Source of the DNA: Candidatus Auribacterota bacterium | GTDB lineage: Bacteria; Auribacterota; JAFGBW01 | Reading direction: 5' to 3' | Length of the DNA stretch: 42,261 nucleotides | Assembly: GCA_016932965.1 (NCBI GenBank) | Contig: JAFGBW010000138.1 | Coordinates: 1 to 42,261, forward strand | Part shown: one piece after another, positions 35,355-42,261 of the stretch | Layout: each line of letters starts with the position of its first letter | How positions within the stretch are numbered: position 1 is the first letter of the stretch | The notes under the pieces: model-generated | Databases searched by the model: none | Seen by the model: only the letters and a program-made list of their open reading frames with translations | Told to the model about the DNA's origin: nothing | Made by a program: the position numbers and the translations under genes

Positions 35355-35996
35355 ATGAGCAGCATGAGCACAAATTTTTCTCCCACAAAAAAAAATATTC
35401 GTCAATCTATAAAAAAAGACTTGCAAAATTTTTCTAAAGAGAAAAGATATTCATTATCAGACCGTATTAGGAAACGTTTTTTCATACTTTTGGAAAAATG
35501 GTTCCCAAAAAGCTCTTTATCTTCTTTGAAAATAATGAGTTATGTTTCATTGGAGAGTGAAGTGGATACGGTCGCAATCATAAAGAAAATCATAAAAATG
35601 AATAGGGTCATTTGGATCCCGAGATGCAATGGCGATAAGATTGAGTCGGTGAAAATTTCTTCGTTAGAAGGATTGCAGCCTGGACGGTTCGGAATTCATG
35701 AACCGGGTCAGGAATTTTCTGTTTTTAAAAGGACTGAAGAATTGGACATGGTTATTGTACCCGGTCTGGGTTTTGACCGTTTCTGCAATCGTCTTGGCCG
35801 TGGAAAGGGTTATTTTGACCGTTTCCTGTCCTCCCTTGGCAACCATCCTGTAACTATTGGACTGGCTTTTGATATCCAGATCGTTGACTTTATACCATGC
35901 AATGACAACGACAGATCACTGGATTTTGTTCTAACGGAAACATCCCTTTATTCGTCCGGCAACAAACCGCTGCCATTCTCTCTTCCTTTGCCCTGA
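35355..35996 (+). CDS. ygfA: 5-formyltetrahydrofolate cyclo-ligase
   Basis: This enzyme uses ATP to convert 5-formyl-THF to 5,10-methenyl-THF, returning an inhibitory folate form to the one-carbon pool. The 213-residue protein has an N-terminal basic helix (KKNIRQSIKKDLQNFSKEKR), SYVSLESEVDT, WIPRCNGD, FGIHEP and the signature VPGLGFDRFCNRLGRGKGYF, followed by DR. The gene starts 16 nt after the 6S RNA 3' stem. In E. coli the homologue is co-transcribed with 6S RNA, and the spacing suggests the same here. rny follows after 18 nt with its own strong ribosome-binding site. Confidence 0.95.
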   Translation: MSSMSTNFSPTKKNIRQSIKKDLQNFSKEKRYSLSDRIRKRFFILLEKWFPKSSLSSLKIMSYVSLESEVDTVAIIKKIIKMNRVIWIPRCNGDKIESVKISSLEGLQPGRFGIHEPGQEFSVFKRTEELDMVIVPGLGFDRFCNRLGRGKGYFDRFLSSLGNHPVTIGLAFDIQIVDFIPCNDNDRSLDFVLTETSLYSSGNKPLPFSLPLP

Positions 35997-36014
35997 ACAA
36001 TAAAAGGAGGAAAA

Positions 36015-37604
36015 ATGGATCAGGCTGAAGATATTATCTTGAAACACCCGACTGTCTTCTTGCTATGGAGCATCTTAATCCCTTTTGTCGGATTCCTAGC
36101 GGGATGGTTGATCAAAAAAATCCTTTTCACCCGAAAAATCGGAGATGCCAGGAAAAAGGCCGATGGCTTGATTACTGATGCCAGAAAAGAAGCTGAAATT
36201 ATAAAAAAACAGGCTGAAATCGAAGTTAAAGATATCATCCTGAAAACAAAATCGGATCTTGAAAAGGAGAGCAACCAGAGGCGCATTGAACTCACCGCCA
36301 TCGAGAAACGCCTTCTTTCCAAGGAAGAACTGCTGGAAAAAAAATACAGTTCTCTCGATAAAAGAGAAAACGACTACCGCAGCAAAGAGGCGAAACTCGA
36401 TTTATCGCAGAAAGAATTGGATTATCTGAAAAATGATGTAAAAAAACAAATGGAACAGCAAAAAATCCAGCTGCTTTCCGTGGCAAGATTGTCCGAAGAC
36501 GAGGCAAAAAAACAAGTTTTCAGAGTATTGGAACAGGAACTGGAATCGGAACGGGCATCCTTTGTCAGAAAATACGAGGCTGAAACAAAACAGATTTCCG
36601 ATAAAAAAGCCAGAAACATCATTGTCCTTTCCATCCAAAGACAGGCGCTGGAACAGGTACAGGATCACAGCACCAAAACGGTTCCCATTCCCAATGACGA
36701 AATGAAAGGACGCATCATTGGACGGGATGGGAGAAATATCCGCGCTTTTGAACAGGCCTGCGGAGTGGACCTCATCGTGGATGACACTCCTGACTCCATT
36801 CTCATTTCCTGTTTTGATCCGGTGCGCAGGCACATCGCGAAAATCGCGCTTGAAAAATTGCTGACAGACGGCCGGATCCATCCGGTCCGCATAGAGGAAT
36901 TGGTCGAAAAGGCCAGAAAAGAAACAGCCGCGTCCATTAAGGAAGCCGGGGAAACGGCGATTGCGGAAGCGGGGCTCTCCTCTTTTTCCCCGGAACTCAT
37001 CAAACTGCTTGGACAGCTTCAATTTCGGACCAGTTACGGCCAGCCGCAATTGAAACATTCCATCGAAGTGGCTCATCTCTCCGGCACGATGGCCGCAGAA
37101 CTTGGAGCGGACATCAAACTGGCCAAACGGGCCGGCATACTCCATGATATTGGAAAAGCTGTCACTCATGAAATTGAAGGGTCACACGCCATGATCGGTG
37201 CAGACCTGTGCAAGAAATACGGAGAAAGTCCGGACGTGGAGCATGCCATACGCGCCCATCATCATGATGTGGAACCGAGAACAGTCTACGCCTATCTTGT
37301 TGATGCTGCTGATGCCATTTCAGGAGGAAGACCCGGAGCAAGAAGCAAAACGGAAGCCATGTATATTCAGCGTCTCGAACAACTGGAGGAAATCTGCCTC
37401 AGCTTTAAGGGGGTCCAGCGTTCCTATGCCATCCAGGCTGGCCGCGATGTCCGGGTTCTTGTTGATCCGCACAAAATCTCGGATGAACAGGCTGTTTTGA
37501 TGGCCAGAGACATCACGAAAAGGATTGAGCAGGAAATGCAGTTTCCCGGACAAATCAAGGTGAGTGTCATCCGTGAACTTAGGGCTGTTGAATATGCTCA
37601 ATAA
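36015..37604 (+). CDS. rny: Ribonuclease Y
   Basis: RNase Y is a membrane-anchored endoribonuclease that starts mRNA decay. The 529-residue protein (usual length about 520) has an N-terminal membrane helix (about 13-36), a long coiled coil rich in Lys and Glu (about 40-220), a KH RNA-binding domain (about 225-290: GRIIGRDGRNIRAFEQACGV), and an HD phosphohydrolase domain (about 345-440: HSIEVAHLSG, AGILHDIGKAVTHEIEGSHA, AIRAHHHDVEP) with metal ligands intact. The C-terminal region QAGRDVRVLV and VIRELRAVEYAQ is standard. AAAGGAGG precedes the ATG. A repeat element follows directly after the stop. Confidence 0.98.
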   Translation: MDQAEDIILKHPTVFLLWSILIPFVGFLAGWLIKKILFTRKIGDARKKADGLITDARKEAEIIKKQAEIEVKDIILKTKSDLEKESNQRRIELTAIEKRLLSKEELLEKKYSSLDKRENDYRSKEAKLDLSQKELDYLKNDVKKQMEQQKIQLLSVARLSEDEAKKQVFRVLEQELESERASFVRKYEAETKQISDKKARNIIVLSIQRQALEQVQDHSTKTVPIPNDEMKGRIIGRDGRNIRAFEQACGVDLIVDDTPDSILISCFDPVRRHIAKIALEKLLTDGRIHPVRIEELVEKARKETAASIKEAGETAIAEAGLSSFSPELIKLLGQLQFRTSYGQPQLKHSIEVAHLSGTMAAELGADIKLAKRAGILHDIGKAVTHEIEGSHAMIGADLCKKYGESPDVEHAIRAHHHDVEPRTVYAYLVDAADAISGGRPGARSKTEAMYIQRLEQLEEICLSFKGVQRSYAIQAGRDVRVLVDPHKISDEQAVLMARDITKRIEQEMQFPGQIKVSVIRELRAVEYAQ

Positions 37605-37610
37605 AATGGT

Positions 37611-37690
37611 GACAGGATTAACAGGATCGACAGGATTTTATTTCGCCTGCGGCGAGTGATCAATCTATCCTGTACTCATGGTAATCCTGT
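37611..37690. repeat. Intergenic repeat element, copy 2 (ACAGGAT family)
   Basis: GACAGGATTAACAGGATCGA (37611-37630) and CAGGATTTT form direct repeats. TATCCTGT (37665-37672) and TAATCCTGT (37682-37690) are inverted copies. A GC-rich small hairpin TCGCC-TGC-GGCGA (37643-37655) lies in the middle. The layout resembles copy 1 at 29870-29980. It starts 6 nt after the rny stop and could form a transcription-ending or stabilising RNA structure. Confidence 0.75.
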
Positions 37691-37765
37691 TTTCACATTT
37701 CATTTAACATTCTATCTTTGTAAATCTTTGTTAATAGTAACATGTTGAAAATTTAATGAACTAAT

Positions 37766-38188
37766 ATGTCCACCTCTTCTTCACATTCTCAGCCCTGTTT
37801 CAGATACAATATCCGGGTTCCTTACGCTCATGTGGACCAAATGGGTTTCGTATATTATGCGAACTATTTTGTATATTTCGAAATGGCCAGGTCTGAACTC
37901 CTGAGAGAAGCAGGAATTCCTTACACGAAGATGGAAAAACAAGGCGTCTTTCTGCCGGTTGTAGAGGCTCATTGTGTGTATAGAAAACCTGCACATTACG
38001 ATGATCTACTTTCGATTGAGAGCCGTTGCTCCATAAGAGGAATAAGGCTGAGAATAGATTATACCCTTCAATCTCAAAACGAATTACTGGCTGAAGGGCA
38101 CACGGAACACGTCTGCATGAACCGCAAAGGAAAAGCGTTACGCCCGGTCCAAGAGATTAAAAGATTGGTCCATCCGCCTGTCGTATAA
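37766..38188 (+). CDS. YbgC/4-hydroxybenzoyl-CoA thioesterase family acyl-CoA thioesterase
   Basis: A 140-residue hotdog-fold thioesterase. It has the family active-site region YAHVDQMGFVYYANYFVYFE with the catalytic aspartate in HVDQMG, then MARSELLREAGIPY, and the second strand block YDDLLSIESRCSIRGIRLRI. YbgC-type enzymes hydrolyse short or medium acyl-CoA or acyl-ACP thioesters; in Proteobacteria the gene often sits with tol-pal, which is not the case here. The start lacks a clear Shine-Dalgarno. The SGNH hydrolase gene follows after 12 nt, suggesting a shared transcript and perhaps a common role in acyl or ester metabolism. The substrate is unknown. Confidence 0.9.
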   Translation: MSTSSSHSQPCFRYNIRVPYAHVDQMGFVYYANYFVYFEMARSELLREAGIPYTKMEKQGVFLPVVEAHCVYRKPAHYDDLLSIESRCSIRGIRLRIDYTLQSQNELLAEGHTEHVCMNRKGKALRPVQEIKRLVHPPVV

Positions 38189-38200
38189 CAAGGTTCCATC

Positions 38201-39691
38201 ATGCGTTTGGGAATAAAAAAATACATCTTTGTTTTAGGCTTGATATTCATAGCATGGTTATCAGCGGAGTGCCTCACATCCATGTCATATTTTATTATTC
38301 ATAAACAGTTTCTGCTTCCATACGAAATGAAAAAAAATATCGTCATGCACAGGGATAAGCAAAAAAATAAATCCCGTTTATTTCAGCAAAACTACACCCA
38401 TATTTATTGGGATAAACTAGTTGAAATCATCCATCCCTACTTTGGTTTTATCCCTGATCCTTACCGGAACGAAGGACTTGGAGTATCCGATTTCGGTTTC
38501 ATATCAGGAAAAAATTCGACTCCCATCCATAAAAAATCGAAAGATAAAATCATCATCGCTTTTTTTGGCGGGTCTTTTTCACTGGGGACTTATTTCTCAA
38601 CAAAGGAAAGTCTGAAGGAAATGAACCGGAAAAATAAAGAGATTGTCTTGCTTAATTTCTCTGCCGGAGGGTATAAACAACCGCAACAATTATTGATACT
38701 CGCTTATCTTTTGTCTCTGGGTGCCGACTTTGATGTGGTCATCAATCTGGATGGCTACAATGAACTGGTCCTGCCTGAAACGGAAAATATCAGGGCACAC
38801 GTCTATCCCTTTTATCCGCGCATGTGGCATTCACGCACCATGGGACTCCTTGATCATCAAACCATTAAAAAATTGGCCTTTGTCGAACTGCTTAAAGATC
38901 ATGCATCGGACTGGACCGAATTTTTTTATCAAAATAACCTGTTTTACAGCCCGTTATTATATACGATCTGGCAATACCGGGAAAACCATCTGACAGAAAA
39001 AATCAATCGTTCAACAGAAGAAATTGTTTTTGGACATTATTCATATAGATTGTCTCCCTATTCCATTCAAACCTTACGGAAGAAAAGTCTTCCCTCTCAT
39101 ATAACCGATGATCTGATTCCTTTGCAGAACCGGTCTTTTTCCAATTTGAAAGAGCTCATTGCAGCTATTGAAAAGCAGATAGGGCCGACAGAAACTGCCC
39201 GATATAAAAATCCAATTTTATCTGTCATTCAGACGGTGGATCCAACCATTGAATATGTATCCAAAGGCCCTGATTATTCCTTTTCTTCAGATGATGAATT
39301 CATTGCTGATCTGGCAAACGTATGGGAAAAAAGCTCTCTCCAGATGAAAAATTTATGCGATGCCAATGATATCCGGTATTATCATTTCCTTCAGCCCTGC
39401 CTGTATCTCACTGGATCAAAACTCATGCATCAAAACGAAAAAGATCTGATGCATTCAAAGGATGCTTCCTTTCAGTCCGTGATAGAAAAAGGCTATCCAT
39501 GTTTAAAAAAATCCGGCGAAAATCTAAAACAAAAGGGGATTGATTTCATCGATCTGACAATGATATTCAATGAAAATAAGGAAACGTTATATACGGACGG
39601 ATGCCATCTGAACGATCAAGGTTATACCATTGTTTCCAGGAAGATCCGTGAATATATCTTCTCAGACCAAGAACAGCCTGCAGACGGATGA
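38201..39691 (+). CDS. Membrane-anchored SGNH/GDSL-type hydrolase
   Basis: A 496-residue protein with a signal-anchor (about 8-24: IFVLGLIFIAWLSAEC) and a body outside the cytoplasm. SGNH landmarks are present: block I GGSFSLGTYFS (nucleophile Ser, about 125), a glycine in NFSAGGYKQPQQ, the block III-like NLDGYNELVLP, and the C-terminal DGCHLNDQGY with the catalytic Asp-His pair. Such enzymes act as esterases or O-acetyl esterases on polysaccharides or lipids. The insert between 190 and 410 is longer than in simple GDSL esterases and is not recognised. It follows the thioesterase gene by 12 nt with an AAGG ribosome-binding site. It converges with the ABC permease gene. Confidence 0.82.
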   Translation: MRLGIKKYIFVLGLIFIAWLSAECLTSMSYFIIHKQFLLPYEMKKNIVMHRDKQKNKSRLFQQNYTHIYWDKLVEIIHPYFGFIPDPYRNEGLGVSDFGFISGKNSTPIHKKSKDKIIIAFFGGSFSLGTYFSTKESLKEMNRKNKEIVLLNFSAGGYKQPQQLLILAYLLSLGADFDVVINLDGYNELVLPETENIRAHVYPFYPRMWHSRTMGLLDHQTIKKLAFVELLKDHASDWTEFFYQNNLFYSPLLYTIWQYRENHLTEKINRSTEEIVFGHYSYRLSPYSIQTLRKKSLPSHITDDLIPLQNRSFSNLKELIAAIEKQIGPTETARYKNPILSVIQTVDPTIEYVSKGPDYSFSSDDEFIADLANVWEKSSLQMKNLCDANDIRYYHFLQPCLYLTGSKLMHQNEKDLMHSKDASFQSVIEKGYPCLKKSGENLKQKGIDFIDLTMIFNENKETLYTDGCHLNDQGYTIVSRKIREYIFSDQEQPADG

Positions 39692-39716
39692 AGATTTTCT
39701 TCAAGTACAAGCACCA

Positions 39717-41393
39717 TCAACATTCGTTCTTTTCAATGGCTTCCCCCCCTTTTTTTAAAAGAAAATAGGACAAGAACAAGCTGCCTGATCCGTTGAGAAT
39801 GAGAAGGAAGGTCAGAATAAACAAAGCGGTGTTATGTCCTATCCATCCCATGACATCAGCGTGTTTGACAAAAGCGCAAGGCACGATCAATAAAACAATA
39901 TACGCAATGCTGACAATCAAAGAAAGCGTCCCGCCAAAACCTGATACGGCTTCGGAAGCGGTCAACGCATTGAAATTCGGGAAAAGCGCTCCCAGTCCGA
40001 TGGAACTGGCTGAAAGTCCTGCGGTAGCAAGAACAACCAGAATCAGAGTCAGGACAAAATCGAAACCGGATACATTCAACATCGAATTGGAGGTGATGAT
40101 CAACGGAACCGTGATGCACAGCAAAAAGAGACAAAATGAAATATATTTGACATGAAGCACCTGCCTGAAACGAAAAGGACTCATTCCCAACACCCACATT
40201 CCTTTGCCTTCCATGGAGATCTGGGGAAACAAAAATCGGGTGGAAAGAGTCGCGAGCGTCAGACATACAGAACCCAAATTCAAAAAAATGATGAGATTTT
40301 TCCAGAACAGGCTGTCGATCTGGTAACGCATGTTATGCAGATTGTAAAAATAGACAAAAAGAATACCGAAAAAGATTCCAAACTGGGAATATTGCACCGG
40401 ATCCCTGAAAAACAATTGAACATCCCTGGCGACTATTGATGCGACATCCCTTTTTATCTTCAACAATTTGACAAAAATATGATCGATGATAAAAAACAGG
40501 CTCCACGACTTTCGTCTGGATCCTGCAGATTGATACCGTGTCCATGCCCTGTATCCAAACAGCGAATGAAAAAACAACAGAAAAGCTGTCATGAAGAAAG
40601 CGGAAGAAAAAACCAGATGAAAAGAAATATTTATCGGAAGACGGCTTTCTCCGGACAAGCTCAAAAAGAGCGAAGTAAACCAGGCGGTCGGGTTGAAAGG
40701 ATTCACTGCCCAGCTCGTGTGTTTTAACAAGTGGTCAAAAAGAATATGGATATCACCATGGGTATAAGTATTCCTGGTTTTCAAGGTGAAAAAAATTTTT
40801 ATAAGAACCAGAAAGAGCATGCCGGTTGCGATAAAAATCTTTCCCCGGATTTTGGATAAAAAACTAAGAAAAAGAGCCAGAATAAAACCAAGGCTGGAAG
40901 AGACTAAAATAAAGGGAATCAGAATCAACACGATGGAGCAAACATATCTGGTTATTGAAATATCTTTGACCAAGCCATAAGCGATAAAAAGGGGCAGAGA
41001 CATAAACAGAAAAGCCCAGCTGGACAGGAAAGCGACTTCAATGAATTTTAAAAAAAACAGCTGGTCAAAAGGAACGGGCAAAACAAGATGGAATTCCATT
41101 TCTTTTGAGGAAAACAACGAAGAAACAGTCATCACAATGGAACTGACAGCAAGCATGATAAAAAGAACAAAAAAATACACGTGAAATATCCGTTCGATCA
41201 GCAGATTTCCGATGAAGGAAAAATCCATTAAGAAATGGAACGCCCGGAAGGCGCAAAAAATCCCGGAGAAAAAAAACCCCAAAACAAAAAAAAGGATAAA
41301 ATACACTTTCAATTTTGAATGCGCCGGCAATTCCCTTAGACTGTTCATAAGGCAAAGAGCTTTATAGCGGATCAGTGAAAAAAGCTTAGGCAT
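39717..41393 (-). CDS. ABC-2-type exporter permease-like membrane protein
   Basis: A protein of about 558 residues with roughly 12 membrane segments in two halves, the pattern of fused ABC-2 permease subunits. Landmarks include SLFSSKEMEFHLVLPVPFDQ, RDVQLFFRDPVQYSQFGIFF, ISMEGKGMWVLGMSPFRFRQ and LGALFPNFNALTASEAVSGF, which resemble the putative ABC exporter family often found beside an ATPase gene. No ATPase is encoded in the window, so the partner must be elsewhere. A TTG at 41399 would add two residues; the ATG at 41393 is used here. It follows the CheX-like gene within about 15 nt, so the pair may be co-transcribed. The cargo is unknown. Confidence 0.8.
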   Translation of the reverse strand: MPKLFSLIRYKALCLMNSLRELPAHSKLKVYFILFFVLGFFFSGIFCAFRAFHFLMDFSFIGNLLIERIFHVYFFVLFIMLAVSSIVMTVSSLFSSKEMEFHLVLPVPFDQLFFLKFIEVAFLSSWAFLFMSLPLFIAYGLVKDISITRYVCSIVLILIPFILVSSSLGFILALFLSFLSKIRGKIFIATGMLFLVLIKIFFTLKTRNTYTHGDIHILFDHLLKHTSWAVNPFNPTAWFTSLFLSLSGESRLPINISFHLVFSSAFFMTAFLLFFHSLFGYRAWTRYQSAGSRRKSWSLFFIIDHIFVKLLKIKRDVASIVARDVQLFFRDPVQYSQFGIFFGILFVYFYNLHNMRYQIDSLFWKNLIIFLNLGSVCLTLATLSTRFLFPQISMEGKGMWVLGMSPFRFRQVLHVKYISFCLFLLCITVPLIITSNSMLNVSGFDFVLTLILVVLATAGLSASSIGLGALFPNFNALTASEAVSGFGGTLSLIVSIAYIVLLIVPCAFVKHADVMGWIGHNTALFILTFLLILNGSGSLFLSYFLLKKGGEAIEKNEC

Positions 41394-41407
41394 GGCCAAA
41401 CAAGATA

Positions 41408-41914
41408 CTACTGCTTGAGAGGTTCATTGCTTTGTTTGAAACAAACTTCAACTGTAAAAGGGCCTAAGTCAGGAATCATGAATTTGATCACGATGATAAA
41501 CATTTTCGAGGAATGGGAAACATGATGATTTTCCCCGCAAATCACCGAAGGAAGGGAAAGACTGTAATGCAGACCAAGGGAATTGGTGATGCTCCCCTTG
41601 GCATGTCCTACGATCATGTTGCATATCTCCCCGACACCATCTCTAACCATCTGGTCATTAAGCGATTCTGGCTTTTCTCCGATCATGCATTCAATGATTT
41701 TCATGGCAACCTGGCCCGGAAAAGATATAGCCAGGCTTCCCGTGATATCACCGGCAAAACCGATGATCCCCGAAATGTCCCCAAAACAGCACTCATCCTT
41801 CTGTTTGATCCCAAGACCGGTCCTCTCAGGCCTGAGTTGTGTCGTGATCAATAAAACATCAATGGTTGAAAGGACGAAAGGATTAATAAAATTAACATCA
41901 ATTTGGGCAGCCAT
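41408..41914 (-). CDS. cheX: CheX-type chemotaxis phosphatase
   Basis: A 168-residue protein of the CheC/CheX/FliY phosphatase family. It starts with VNFINPFVLSTIDVL, then shows GDISGIIGFAGDITGSLAIS and the catalytic helix GVGEICNMIVGHAKG with the conserved Glu (E96) and Asn (N99) that remove phosphate from CheY. One such motif, as here, is typical of CheX. No che operon, methyl-accepting protein or flagellar gene is in the window. Its target could be a stand-alone receiver such as the one at 8606-8986, but that is a guess. It is divergent from the sugar kinase gene, with 110 nt between. Confidence 0.9.
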   Translation of the reverse strand: MAAQIDVNFINPFVLSTIDVLLITTQLRPERTGLGIKQKDECCFGDISGIIGFAGDITGSLAISFPGQVAMKIIECMIGEKPESLNDQMVRDGVGEICNMIVGHAKGSITNSLGLHYSLSLPSVICGENHHVSHSSKMFIIVIKFMIPDLGPFTVEVCFKQSNEPLKQ

Positions 41915-42024
41915 GACTTTAAACGCAATGTATCCTTTTCAATTCTTTACTGTTATCTATTTTTTGCATTGAATATTTGATGAATTAAAACAATAATAGT
42001 CACAAAAATAAAGCACTTTCTCAT

Positions 42025-42261
42025 ATGACATTACCATCTTTATCTACCATCTTTTCGGTTTTGAATGCGGATAAAACCTCTTCCCCGGTATCACTTGGTT
42101 TTGACGGCTATCTTGACCAGCTGATGTCCGCAGTGGATTCCCGTGAAGACACCAGCCATCACACAAACATCACCACCATCACCCAATTTGGAAACCGTAT
42201 CCTTGCTGCTGCTGGAAAAAGCACCAATATTGAATTGTTCACCCACAGGATCAAATTCGGA
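42025..42261 (+). CDS. PfkB-family sugar kinase, 5' part (runs off window)
   Basis: The window ends after 79 residues. The frame MTLPSLSTIFSVLN leads to VSLGFDGYLDQLMSAVDSRE, then TTITQFGNRILAAAGKSTNI and ELFTHRIKFG. The pattern of an early GFDGY/FVD motif, a gap, and AAGKSTNIE followed by the expected KxGGNGP resembles a ribokinase/PfkB subgroup that phosphorylates sugars or nucleosides. Since the catalytic GAGD motif lies outside the window, the substrate cannot be judged. The start ATG is the first in the frame and has no strong ribosome-binding site. Confidence 0.8.
   Translation, partial: MTLPSLSTIFSVLNADKTSSPVSLGFDGYLDQLMSAVDSREDTSHHTNITTITQFGNRILAAAGKSTNIELFTHRIKFG

Noticed and set aside
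36020-37601. Several long minus-strand frames within rny
   Set aside because: They are mirror frames of a clearly conserved RNase Y gene and have no own start signals.

Overview
This 42.3 kb window looks like chromosomal DNA of a Gram-negative bacterium of moderate to low GC, with long AT-rich intergenic stretches. The order pheS-pheT-zapA-6S RNA-ygfA-rny resembles arrangements found in Proteobacteria and Desulfobacterota-like lineages. Protein kinases with WD40, FHA and PilZ modules, LamG proteins and a large YD-repeat protein point to a lineage with complex signalling and surfaces, such as Desulfobacterota or a neighbouring uncultivated phylum. No 16S rRNA gene is present, so the phylum is an inference.

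Region 1 (1-9.0 kb): the 3' part of recA, a decayed minus-strand gene, a two-gene lactate module (lactate permease plus a D-lactate dehydrogenase fused to a cyclic-nucleotide-binding domain), an unidentified membrane protein, pcm, an isolated iolB, purM and a single-domain response regulator.

Region 2 (9.0-26.9 kb): seven genes in a row on the minus strand. In transcription order they are a secreted four-LamG protein, a two-membrane-segment TPR protein ending in a C39-peptidase-like domain that seems to have lost its catalytic residues, a membrane-anchored RHS/YD-repeat protein, an acyltransferase-ACP-acyl ligase fusion, an FHA/zinc-ribbon/kinase protein, an HTH-PilZ regulator, and a 1211-residue kinase with two seven-bladed WD40 propellers. 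The first three are joined end to end (3-nt gap, 4-nt overlap) and are the best candidate for an undescribed envelope system. The last two overlap by 4 nt and look like a c-di-GMP/phosphorylation signalling pair.

Region 3 (27-30 kb): an O-antigen ligase/polymerase-like membrane protein with C-terminal TPRs, divergent from the LamG operon, and an unknown polytopic membrane protein.

Region 4 (30.1-37.6 kb): a translation and housekeeping block: tRNA-Val(GAC), infC (with an apparent AUU start), rpmI, rplT, pheS, pheT, zapA, 6S RNA, 5-formyl-THF cyclo-ligase and RNase Y. Two related intergenic repeat elements flank this block.

Region 5 (37.7-42.3 kb): a YbgC-type thioesterase, a membrane-anchored SGNH hydrolase, an ABC-2-like exporter permease without a visible ATPase, a CheX-type phosphatase and the 5' end of a PfkB-family sugar kinase. 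No insertion sequence, prophage, CRISPR array or rRNA gene was seen.
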